Shown here in pieces: positions 21,978-29,755 of a stretch of DNA of 36,623 nucleotides. The stretch comes from Bacteroidales bacterium. Lineage in GTDB: Bacteria > Bacteroidota > Bacteroidia > Bacteroidales > UBA932. The position numbers and the translations under genes are program-made. Positions within the stretch are counted from its first letter, which is position 1. Each line of letters begins with the position of its first letter. The stretch is taken from positions 1 to 36,623 of the forward strand of contig JAFUWY010000017.1 in NCBI GenBank assembly GCA_017477245.1. Reading direction: 5' to 3'. The notes beneath the pieces are model-generated. The model had not been told where the DNA came from and did not search any database. It saw only the letters and a program-made list of their open reading frames with translations.

Positions 21978-24512
21978 CTACTGGCGGGGGCGTCCGGTGG
22001 GCTGGGTGTAGAACGGCCAGTAGATGCCGAGCTTGAGCCCGTCCATGCCGTTGGAGGTGATGATGTAGCGGTCCGCGCTGAAGTAGTCCATCTTGCGCAG
22101 GGGCCAGCCGCCGCCGGCATTCTGGTACTTGATGAACACGCAGGCGCGCTTCCACTGGACGTTGACGAAGATGTCGAAGAAGGGTCCGTTGGTGTAGAGG
22201 CGGTCGGTCTGGTTGTGGAAGACGCCCAGGTTGGGGTTCCACGCCGGAGCGTGCCAGGGCGTATTGTAGTACGCGTCGGCACCGATCTGCATCACCATGA
22301 CGTTCTGGCGCGCCTCGTTGCGCTGCACCACGAACTCAAGGTAATAGCGGAAGTTGAAGGCGGCAGCGGGCAGCGGCAGGACCTCCGGTTCGGAGGAAAC
22401 CTGGAAGAGCGCCCGGTGGTCGAGGTGCACGGGACCCAGCTTGAGGTCCTTGCGGACCTGGGCCGAGAGCACGCTCATGGCGGGCCCGTGCTGGCGGATG
22501 ATGCCGTCCGTGCCGTAGTAGAGGCTGTTGCCGAGCAGGGCGTAGCCCACCTCGGCGCCCAGCCGCCAGCGGGGGATGTCGAGCCGGCCCTGGATGCGGG
22601 TCGTGGAGATCTTGCCGAAGTCGTTGTCCCAGCTGAAATGGTTGAGGTTGAGGTGCTGCTGGTAATAGGTCGGCTCCTGGAGCGTGGTCTCGAAATGCGC
22701 CGAGAGGCTGACGGGACTCTTGCGCGCCCGGCGGAACGGGTAGAAGCGGAACTCCGCGTTGGCTTCGATCCCGAAGTCGCCGAAGTCGTGGCCGAGCAGA
22801 ACGTAGCGGGCCTTGGCGTCCCAGTAGGCGTTGTCGCGCAGCTGGCCCTCGGCGCCGGCATAGAGGTAGACCGAGTTCTCGACGTGCCTGGTCGGGCGGA
22901 CCGTCGTGCTGTCGAAATATTGCTTCATGTAGTCGCCCACGCCCACGTCCAGCTTGGAGACGATGCCGGCGTCGGACCAGGGCTGGAGGCGGATGTAGAC
23001 CTTGTTGTCGAGTTTCGCCACGCGCATGGAGTCGGTGCTGGCGTTGCCGTAGCGGAACAGGTCGTAGAAGTCGGTGCCGGGCGCGCCGGTGATGGCGTCG
23101 TAGTACTCGCGGGTGTAGGTGGAGAACTCGCTGCTGTGGCCCACGTAGGCCGTGGTGATGTCGCGGTCCAGGCTGTCCGGGTTGAAGTGGAAGGAGGTGT
23201 CGCGCCGGGCCCGCATCCGGCTGATGAAGGTGAAGGGGATGCGCAGCTGCTGGTCCAGGAAGAAGGTGTTCTTCTTGATCTTGGAGCGGGCGTTCGAGAG
23301 CGCCACCTGGATGTCGCGCGCATCGACCGTGGTGTCGCGGATCCAGCCCACGTCCACGATGCCTCCGTTCTCCTGGTGGTTCACCACGTTGCGGATGAAG
23401 CCGGCGTGCATCGTATAGCGCTTGCCCAGGTAGTTGGCCTGGACCACGGTGGTCTTGTTGGCCGTCGTCTCGTCCGCGAGCATGCCCCCGCCGCCGAAGC
23501 GGTCGTAGAGCAGGGCGTAATTGAGCGCCGGGGTGATGTTCTGGGTGGTGAAGAGATGGAGGTTGTCGGACTCCTTGTCGCGGTTGGCGAGCAGGGTGCC
23601 GTAGTAGGCGAGCTCGGTGTAGGGGACCTTGGTGTTGTAGTGCGGCAGGGTTCGGTGCGAGTAGCTCCAGGGCTCCATCGCGTCGTAGAACTCCACGCCT
23701 TCGTCGCTGCGGCGCAGGAACCAGTTGTAGTACTGCACCGGCGAGCCGGCCACGCCGAGCCAGGAGGCGTTGACGTCGCGGCGCCGGAAGGGATAGTCGT
23801 GGAAATGGTAGTTGTAGGTGGTGTCCGGCACGTACGGCGACATCTTGCCGAAGTCCGGGTCGCGTGTCCAGGCGACCATGCGTTTGAAGTAGAGCGAGTC
23901 GGGCAGGGCGTAGGTCTCCAGGATGCGCGGGGTGGTCTCCGCGATGGAGTCGCGGATGTTCTGCCGCTCCTCGCGGACTTTCGCCAGCGAATCCATCCGT
24001 GCCAGCTTCAGCTGGGCTTTCTGCTCCATGTCGTAGGCCTTGCGCTCCTCCTTCGACAGGCCGGCGTACCAGGCTTCGAAGGCGGCCTTGGCCCTGGCGG
24101 TGGAGTCGACGATCCACAGGGAGTCGAGCTTGCTCCAGAGCGAGGTGTCGAGCTGCGCCTTGAAGGAGTCGCGCGGGCTCAGGTGCACCACGGTGTCCTT
24201 GGGAGCGGCGAGGGCCGTGGAGTCTTCGGGCCCGGCGGACGTGGTGTCGCGTACGGTGATCTCCTCCAGCGAGAGGGTGCGGCGCAGCTTGTAGCCGCCG
24301 CGCGGATAGATCACCGTGTCCGGCGCGGCGACCATTCCGTCATTCCGGGCGATTATTCCGTCATTCCGGGCTTGACCCGGAATCCCCCGGAACGGGCTGT
24401 TCCCGAAATCCAGCGCCCCCGCGGCGGCAAAAGCCGTCACGGCGACAGGGAACAGTATGCGCGAGAATAAATTCACAATCAACAAAGATAAGGAGTTTTG
24501 GGGGATTCTCAA
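21978..24512 (-). CDS. Putative outer-membrane porin (Porin_10 family)
   Basis: A protein of up to 844 residues. After the N-terminus it has a helical, charged region (about residues 110-200, with SLWSKLDSLWIVDSTARA), then a long beta-rich part with alternating aromatic residues ending in GLKLGIYWPFYTQPTGRPRQ, typical of the Bacteroidota 'putative porin' family. The start is uncertain: the ATG at 24512 lies upstream of a TATCTTTG box at 24490-24483, while a GTG at 24476 would give a clean signal peptide (NLFSRILFPVAVTAFAAAGA). Residues about 43-59 (SPFRGIPGQARNDGIIARND) come from an in-frame copy of a widespread palindromic repeat, between signal peptide and mature protein. It is followed after 3 bp by the transglycosylase gene. 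Confidence 0.85.
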   Translation of the reverse strand: MRIPQNSLSLLIVNLFSRILFPVAVTAFAAAGALDFGNSPFRGIPGQARNDGIIARNDGMVAAPDTVIYPRGGYKLRRTLSLEEITVRDTTSAGPEDSTALAAPKDTVVHLSPRDSFKAQLDTSLWSKLDSLWIVDSTARAKAAFEAWYAGLSKEERKAYDMEQKAQLKLARMDSLAKVREERQNIRDSIAETTPRILETYALPDSLYFKRMVAWTRDPDFGKMSPYVPDTTYNYHFHDYPFRRRDVNASWLGVAGSPVQYYNWFLRRSDEGVEFYDAMEPWSYSHRTLPHYNTKVPYTELAYYGTLLANRDKESDNLHLFTTQNITPALNYALLYDRFGGGGMLADETTANKTTVVQANYLGKRYTMHAGFIRNVVNHQENGGIVDVGWIRDTTVDARDIQVALSNARSKIKKNTFFLDQQLRIPFTFISRMRARRDTSFHFNPDSLDRDITTAYVGHSSEFSTYTREYYDAITGAPGTDFYDLFRYGNASTDSMRVAKLDNKVYIRLQPWSDAGIVSKLDVGVGDYMKQYFDSTTVRPTRHVENSVYLYAGAEGQLRDNAYWDAKARYVLLGHDFGDFGIEANAEFRFYPFRRARKSPVSLSAHFETTLQEPTYYQQHLNLNHFSWDNDFGKISTTRIQGRLDIPRWRLGAEVGYALLGNSLYYGTDGIIRQHGPAMSVLSAQVRKDLKLGPVHLDHRALFQVSSEPEVLPLPAAAFNFRYYLEFVVQRNEARQNVMVMQIGADAYYNTPWHAPAWNPNLGVFHNQTDRLYTNGPFFDIFVNVQWKRACVFIKYQNAGGGWPLRKMDYFSADRYIITSNGMDGLKLGIYWPFYTQPTGRPRQ
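24334..24383. repeat. REP-like palindromic repeat inside the porin gene
   Basis: ATTCCGTCATTCCGGGC occurs twice (24334-24350 and 24355-24371), 21 bp apart. The second copy continues into a perfect stem, ATTCCGGG (24363-24370) and CCCGGAAT (24376-24383), with loop CTTGA. I know this sequence type as a common dispersed bacterial repeat. Here it is translated in frame. Confidence 0.75.
24483..24490 (-). promoter_or_regulatory. -7 box upstream of or within the porin start region
   Basis: TATCTTTG on the minus strand. If used, transcription would start at about 24478, downstream of the ATG at 24512, and favour the GTG at 24476 as an almost leaderless start. Confidence 0.4.
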
Positions 24513-24528
24513 AAAGTGCGTAAATTCG
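24497..24528 (+). promoter_or_regulatory. Promoter of the AmgK/MurU-like pair
   Basis: TTTG at 24497-24500 and TAAATTCG at 24521-24528 (one mismatch to TAnnTTTG) are 20 bp apart. The ATG at 24538 is 9 bp further on, leaving a leader of only about 5 nt. Confidence 0.5.
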
Positions 24529-24537
24529 CCTGTAGTT

Positions 24538-25566
24538 ATGCAAAGACTCCAACAGCTCTACCGCGACTGGTCCGGGGAGGTCCCGGACCGGTGCGACCTG
24601 CTGCCCCTGTCGGGCAGCGCGCGCAAGTATTACCGCCTGTCCGGACCCGGCGGGACCGTGATCGGCTGCATCGGCACCAACCTGGCCGAGAACCGCGCCT
24701 TCCTCGCGATCGATGCGCAGTTCTGCGACCACGGCCTGCACGCTCCGGCGGTCTATACCGTGTCGGACGACGGGATGGCCTACCTGCAGGAGGACCTGGG
24801 CGGCGGCCAGCTCTTCGAGCTCCTGAAGCCCGCCCTCGCGGACGGCGGTTTCTCCCGGGAACAACGGGACTGGCTGCATGACACGATGGCCCTGCTGCCC
24901 GCCGTGCAGTTCAAGGTGGGGGAGGGCATGGACTGGGACGTCTGCTTCCCCGACCGGGAGTTCAACGCCCGGATGGTGGACTTCGACCTCAATTATTTCA
25001 AATACGATTTCCTGAAGCTCACGGGCCTGGAGTTCAACGAGATCCGCCTCCAGGACGACTTCGACCGCCTGCGCGCGGACGCGCTCGACTTCGAAGGGGA
25101 CACCTTCATGTACCGCGACTTCCAGGCGCGCAACGTGATGATCCGGGACGGCGAGCCCTGCTTCATCGACTTCCAGGGCGGCCGGCGCGGTCCGGTGCAG
25201 TACGACCTCGCGTCGTTCCTCTGGAACGCCGGGACGCACTTCAGCGCGCCGCTGCGCCGCGAGCTGGAGCAGGTCTACCTGCGCGCGCTCGACGCCTTCC
25301 GGCCGGTGGACGAGAAGGAATTCTACCGGCAGTACCGCCTGCTGACGCTGGTGCGCCTGCTCCAGGAGACGGGCGCCTACGGCTTCCGCGGCCTGGTGGA
25401 GCGCAAGCAGCTCTTCCTCGACTGCATCCCCACGGTGCTGGGCTGCTTCCGCGAGCTCACGGCCGAGCCCTTCGGCCGCTATCCCTACCTGACGGAAGTC
25501 CTGCAGCGCCTCGCCGGCGAGTGGGACGGCCGCACGATCATCCCCGGCATGGAGGTGGCCTTATGA
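24538..25566 (+). CDS. amgK: Aminoglycoside phosphotransferase-family sugar kinase, AmgK-like
   Basis: A 342-residue kinase-fold protein. The start at 24538 (MQRLQQLYRDWSGEVPD) is preferred over the upstream open frame because the promoter lies between. The N-lobe has LLPLSGSARKYYRLSGPG and the catalytic part GDTFMYRDFQARNVMIRDG (about residues 190-208), with the catalytic Asp in YRDFQARN, then CFIDFQGGRRGP with the metal-binding Asp. AmgK phosphorylates MurNAc or GlcNAc at the anomeric position during peptidoglycan recycling. The specific assignment rests on the next gene, a MurU-like nucleotidyltransferase, whose ATG overlaps this stop codon (ATGA). Such pairs are described in Bacteroidota such as Tannerella. 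Confidence 0.8.
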   Translation: MQRLQQLYRDWSGEVPDRCDLLPLSGSARKYYRLSGPGGTVIGCIGTNLAENRAFLAIDAQFCDHGLHAPAVYTVSDDGMAYLQEDLGGGQLFELLKPALADGGFSREQRDWLHDTMALLPAVQFKVGEGMDWDVCFPDREFNARMVDFDLNYFKYDFLKLTGLEFNEIRLQDDFDRLRADALDFEGDTFMYRDFQARNVMIRDGEPCFIDFQGGRRGPVQYDLASFLWNAGTHFSAPLRRELEQVYLRALDAFRPVDEKEFYRQYRLLTLVRLLQETGAYGFRGLVERKQLFLDCIPTVLGCFRELTAEPFGRYPYLTEVLQRLAGEWDGRTIIPGMEVAL

Positions 25567-26309
25567 AAGCGCTGGTCTTCGCCGCCGGGCTGGGAACCCG
25601 GCTCCGTCCGCTGACGGACACGATGCCCAAGGCGCTCGTCCCCGTGGCGGGCGTGCCGATGCTGGAGCGCGTGGTGTGCAAGCTGCGCGACGCGGGCCTG
25701 GGCCCGTTCGTGGTCAACGTCCACCATTTCGCGGAGCAGATCGAGGATTACCTGGCAGCGCACGGCTGCTTCGGCGCGCAGGTAGCCGTCTCGCGCGAGA
25801 GCGCCGAGCCGCTGGAGACGGGCGGCGGGATCCGGCACGCCGCGCCGCTGCTCGCCTCGCCCGAGGGCCGCTTCCTCGTGCACAACGTCGACATCCTCAG
25901 CGACCTGGATGTTCGATGGTTCCTCCGGCAGGACGACCCCGCGTCGCTCGCCACGCTGCTGCTCATCGACGCGCCGGCCGACCGCTACCTGCTTTTCGAC
26001 GACGACATGCGCCTCGTCGGCTGGACCAACGTCCGCACGGGCGAGGTTAAGAGCCCGTACCTGCCGGACTTCGATCCTTCGAAATACCGCCGCTACTCCT
26101 TCTGCGGCATCCACATCGTCTCCGACGCCGTGTTCGACAAGATGGCCGCCTGGCCGGACAAGTTCTCCATCATCGACTTCTACCTCAGCGAGTGCGCCGC
26201 CGGGACGGTCCGCGGCGTGCTGGCCCCGGACCTGCACCTGATCGACATCGGCTCTCCCGCCAAACTCGAGGAAGCCGGGCGCGAAGTGCTGGCCGGCCGG
26301 TTGGGGTAG
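25563..26309 (+). CDS. murU: MurU-like sugar-1-phosphate nucleotidyltransferase
   Basis: A 248-residue nucleotidyltransferase. The start at 25563 gives MKALVFAAGLGTRLRPLTD and MPKALVPVAG, the nucleotide-binding signature of the family, and overlaps the kinase stop by ATGA. GGGIRHAAPLL and LVHNVDILSDLD (metal-binding Asp) follow, then FCGIHIVSDAVFD and the C-terminal LIDIGSPAKLEEAGRE. It has no left-handed beta-helix domain, so it is a short MurU-type enzyme rather than GlmU. It would convert MurNAc-1-phosphate to UDP-MurNAc, using the product of the kinase, and so recycle cell-wall sugar. Related enzymes act on mannose- or glucose-1-phosphate; the pairing favours MurU. Confidence 0.82.
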   Translation: MKALVFAAGLGTRLRPLTDTMPKALVPVAGVPMLERVVCKLRDAGLGPFVVNVHHFAEQIEDYLAAHGCFGAQVAVSRESAEPLETGGGIRHAAPLLASPEGRFLVHNVDILSDLDVRWFLRQDDPASLATLLLIDAPADRYLLFDDDMRLVGWTNVRTGEVKSPYLPDFDPSKYRRYSFCGIHIVSDAVFDKMAAWPDKFSIIDFYLSECAAGTVRGVLAPDLHLIDIGSPAKLEEAGREVLAGRLG

Positions 26310-26328
26310 TTGATTATCAGCCATTTAT

Positions 26329-26364
26329 GAAATAACCTTCGGAGTTTTCTCCGAAGGTTATTTC
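26329..26364. terminator. Bidirectional terminator between convergent genes
   Basis: A perfect 16-bp stem, GAAATAACCTTCGGAG (26329-26344) and its complement (26349-26364), with a TTTT loop. The A/T-rich base of the stem gives a U-tract in either direction. It lies between murU and the pectinase gene. A second small hairpin, CGCTGAC-A-GTCAGCG, follows at 26371-26385. Confidence 0.8.
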
Positions 26365-26403
26365 GTAACTCGCTGACAGTCAGCGCTGGCTTTGGGGGAG
26401 ACC

Positions 26404-29400
26404 CTACTGCCGCTGGCCCACCGGGATGAAGGTCGGGCCGTCGTGGACGATCAGCTCCACCCCTTCGAGGCTGACGGCGTCGGCGTTGCCGATCGTCAGG
26501 CCGGTCTCGGCCTCGAAGCGGCAGTTCTCGAAGTGGAAGACGTCATCGCCGAAGGGAGCGACCGGGAAGCCGTTCATCGTGCCGAGCTTCTTGCCCTTGG
26601 CCTTGACGTTGCGGATCACGATGTTGCGCAGGCGCGTGACCGGGTCGGCGTAGACCGGCTGCTGGCCGGCGGGACGCCGGGTGTTCCAGTCCATGTTGAT
26701 ATCCAGGATGTTGCGCACGTTCTCGATCTCGTAGTCCTCGAAGGTGATGTTCTCCACCCACCCGCCGCGCGGGGGCTGGCTCTTGAAGCGGATCGGACCC
26801 CAGTTGTCGCCGTCCACCTTGATGCGGCGGGAGGTGACGTTGCGGATGCCGCCGGAGATCTCGCTGCCCATCGTCACGGCGCCGTGGCCGTAGGCGAAGT
26901 GGCAGTCCTCGATGAGGATGTTCTCGCTCGGGCGGCCGACGCGGCGCCCGTCCTCGTCCTTGCCGGACTTGATGGAGATGTCGTCGTCATGGACGTAGAT
27001 GTAGCAGTTGGCGATATACACGTCCGAGCAGGAGTCGATGTCGAGGCCGTCGGAACTGGGGATGTACTCGATGGCCCGGATGTCCAGCCCGTCGATGGTG
27101 AAGCCCCGGGTGTAGAGCACGTGTACGCACCAGGATGCCTGGTTCTGCAGGTGCAGGCCCTTGAGGGAGCCGCCGTCGCAGCGCGTCAGGCAGATCAGGC
27201 GCGGACGTCCGAAGGCGTCGCGGCGCTGGACCTTGTTCCAGGCGAGGCCGTTGCCGTCGATGGTGCCCTGGCCGCTGACAGAGACATTCTCCGAATTGTC
27301 GAAATTGAGGAAGGCGCAGCGCCACTCGCGCTCGTTCCCCTCCCAGCGGGTCTTGACGGTGGGGTAGTCCTCGGGATTGGCCGTGCCCTGCAGGGTGGCC
27401 TTCTTCTCGACGCGCAGGTTGACCCCGCGCGGGAAGAAGAGCGCGCCGCTGAGGTACTTGCCGGCGGGGAAGACGACCGTGCCGCCGCCTTCGGCCGCCG
27501 CGCGGTCGATGACGGCCTGGATGGCCGCGGTCTCGACGCCCTTGCCCTTGACGCCGAACTTCCTGACGTTATACTCCCTGGAGCCGCGCTCGATGGAGAT
27601 GATCTTGCTCTGCCACTTCTTGAGGTCGAGCTTGAGCCGGACCTTGCCGCCGGCGAGTTCGGCCGGGAGGGTGCGGACCTCGCCGGTCTCGGCATCCCAC
27701 TCCTTCACGATGCCGGTCGCATCGAATTCAGCCTCGAACAGGGCGTCCTTCTCACCTTCGTTGAAGAGGAAATAAACCACGCCGTCCGGCATCACGCGGC
27801 GCGTGTAGCGGACCGCATAGGTGGCGGGCTCCTCCACGGGACCGCCGCCGCGGGGGTTGTTGCGCATCATCCGGTCCGTGGTCGCCGGCGGCAGGATGCG
27901 CATCTCCGGGACGGCGGGCATCGCCGCGGTGAGGTTGCCGGTCCAGCTGACGGACGGCTCCTCGAGCCAGTCAGGCGTGTCCGGAAGGGGCTTGGGATCC
28001 CGGAAGCTGCGTCCCACGAGCATCGTGGGCTTGCGGCCCCAGAAGAGGACCTTGCCGCCCGTGCGGGCGAAGTCGCTGATCACGGCGAAGGCTTCTTCGG
28101 AGAGGACGTCCGAAGACGGGATGATGAGCGTCTGGTAGCGCTGGCCGCTGCGGTTGACGAGCGTGCCGCCGCTGACCGTGACGGCCTCCTTGAAGGCGTC
28201 GTCATCCAGCCAGTCGAAGTCGTACTGGTGCTTGAGCAGGATCTGGGCCATCGCCACGAGGTCGGGGTTGACGCTCTGGTCGTTGAGCCAGAAGGTCATG
28301 GTCGGGTAGTACACGGCTACGCGGGCACCCGGCTCGCCGAGCGCCATCAGGTAGGTGGCGCGGTTGGTGTAGTCGTTCAGGCCCTTCATGCGCGGGTCGG
28401 TCATCCAGTTCTCCCGGGCGGAGCCGGCCATCCAGAACATGAATTCGAAGAAGTTGATGCCGCGGACGATCTGGTAGTCCACCGCATACTTGGCCGTGGG
28501 GATGGTCGGCGGCGTGTTGTAGGCCGCGAAGCTCTCGCTGAAGGCGCGCGGTTTGCCGTAGACGTGGCTGACGGAGGAGGCGAACTTGGGGTAGTCGTTG
28601 ACGGTCTCCGGCCAGATCTGGTTCCAGATGGCGTCCACGCCCGGAACCTGCACGCGGCTCAGGTCGCGGAAGAAGTTGCCCTCGGCGCGGATGCAGACGG
28701 GCATGTTGTGGTCGTTGTTGAGGTGCGTGATGTGCGCGAGGCCGTTCTCGGCGCACCACTCGGCCTGCTGCTGGAAGAAGTTGGTGGCGAACAGCTCGGA
28801 CCAGACGTCCCAGTAGTCGGCGCGGAAGCGGCGCTCGCGCACGGTCTGCGTGCGGGCGAGCAGGCTGGCGAGCCAGGGCGTCGGGTCATAGCCCTTGCGG
28901 GCTTGGAACTCCTCGACCATCTTCGGGGTCCAGGGGGTGTAGGCGAAGTCCGGCTCGTCGCCGCGGAAGCCCAGCAGGGTCTTGCCGAACTCCTCGCCGA
29001 GGTATTTCTTGTACTGCTCGTGGGTCCAGTCGATGAACTGGCGCACGGCCTCCGGGCTGAGGTAGTCGCAGATGGAGTTGGAGGTGTCCTTGCCGCCCGT
29101 CGGGTTGTTGACGGCGCGGGTCTGGCCGGTGCGGTAGTCCGTGCCGGCGAACACGATGTCCCACTCGTCCAGGCCGGCCGTGAAGCTGAACTTGCCATCC
29201 TTGATCTCCACCATGCGGTTGGGCGCGCCGGAGCGGCTGACGGCCACGGCGCTCAGGGCCTTGGGCGGGACCGGCTGGTCGCGCAGCATGGCGCCCTTCG
29301 CGACATGGATCGTATCCACGGCCACGACGGCCTTCATCCGCAGGTCGGGGCGCTCGCGCGTGAACTTGCCCCCGGCGAAGCCGCTGGGGTACTTGCCCTC

Positions 29401-29754
29401 GTCGATGAGCCAGACCTTCAGGCCGCGGGCCTTGGCCTCCATCACGCCGGTGCGGATGCCTTCGAACCACTGCTCGGAGAGGTATTCATACGGCAGCCGG
29501 TAGCCGGCTTCGAAGATCACGGAGCGGAAGCCCTTGGTCTTGATGGAGTCGAGGTCGTGGCGGATGGTTTCGATGTCCATCGGACCTTCCCAGCCCCAGA
29601 TCACGTGGCTGGCGAACTCGGCGGGCGGGGTGTCGAACTGTTTCGCCGCTTCGGAGAGCGGGACGCGGTGGATGCCTTCCCAGGAGTGCCCTTGAGCGGC
29701 AAGTGCCTGCCCCGCGATCAGCAGGGTCAGGCACAATGTCATGATTCTCTTCAT
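26404..29754 (-). CDS. Two-enzyme fusion: GH106-like glycoside hydrolase plus GH28 polygalacturonase-type domain
   Basis: An 1116-residue exported protein with signal peptide MKRIMTLCLTLLIAGQALAA. Residues about 25-720 resemble GH106-type glycosyl hydrolases (alpha-L-rhamnosidase group): WGWEGPMDIETIRHDLDSIK, GLKVWLIDEGKYPSGFAGG, GFRGDEPDFAYTPWTPKMVE and the later beta-rich part. Residues about 725-1116 are a right-handed beta-helix of family GH28: SSDGLDIDSC (about 901), HDDDISIKSG (about 923), GHGAVTMGSE (about 954) and IRFKSQ (about 985), the conserved catalytic blocks. GH28 enzymes hydrolyse galacturonan or rhamnogalacturonan. Two catalytic modules on one chain suggest coupled removal of a side group and backbone cleavage in pectin. 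It starts one base after the GH105 stop codon. Confidence 0.85.
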   Translation of the reverse strand: MKRIMTLCLTLLIAGQALAAQGHSWEGIHRVPLSEAAKQFDTPPAEFASHVIWGWEGPMDIETIRHDLDSIKTKGFRSVIFEAGYRLPYEYLSEQWFEGIRTGVMEAKARGLKVWLIDEGKYPSGFAGGKFTRERPDLRMKAVVAVDTIHVAKGAMLRDQPVPPKALSAVAVSRSGAPNRMVEIKDGKFSFTAGLDEWDIVFAGTDYRTGQTRAVNNPTGGKDTSNSICDYLSPEAVRQFIDWTHEQYKKYLGEEFGKTLLGFRGDEPDFAYTPWTPKMVEEFQARKGYDPTPWLASLLARTQTVRERRFRADYWDVWSELFATNFFQQQAEWCAENGLAHITHLNNDHNMPVCIRAEGNFFRDLSRVQVPGVDAIWNQIWPETVNDYPKFASSVSHVYGKPRAFSESFAAYNTPPTIPTAKYAVDYQIVRGINFFEFMFWMAGSARENWMTDPRMKGLNDYTNRATYLMALGEPGARVAVYYPTMTFWLNDQSVNPDLVAMAQILLKHQYDFDWLDDDAFKEAVTVSGGTLVNRSGQRYQTLIIPSSDVLSEEAFAVISDFARTGGKVLFWGRKPTMLVGRSFRDPKPLPDTPDWLEEPSVSWTGNLTAAMPAVPEMRILPPATTDRMMRNNPRGGGPVEEPATYAVRYTRRVMPDGVVYFLFNEGEKDALFEAEFDATGIVKEWDAETGEVRTLPAELAGGKVRLKLDLKKWQSKIISIERGSREYNVRKFGVKGKGVETAAIQAVIDRAAAEGGGTVVFPAGKYLSGALFFPRGVNLRVEKKATLQGTANPEDYPTVKTRWEGNEREWRCAFLNFDNSENVSVSGQGTIDGNGLAWNKVQRRDAFGRPRLICLTRCDGGSLKGLHLQNQASWCVHVLYTRGFTIDGLDIRAIEYIPSSDGLDIDSCSDVYIANCYIYVHDDDISIKSGKDEDGRRVGRPSENILIEDCHFAYGHGAVTMGSEISGGIRNVTSRRIKVDGDNWGPIRFKSQPPRGGWVENITFEDYEIENVRNILDINMDWNTRRPAGQQPVYADPVTRLRNIVIRNVKAKGKKLGTMNGFPVAPFGDDVFHFENCRFEAETGLTIGNADAVSLEGVELIVHDGPTFIPVGQRQ

Positions 29755-29755
29755 G

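Noticed and set aside
21366-24470. A 1034-codon open frame on the plus strand
   Set aside because: It is antisense to the transglycosylase and porin genes, with low-complexity composition and no recognisable domain.
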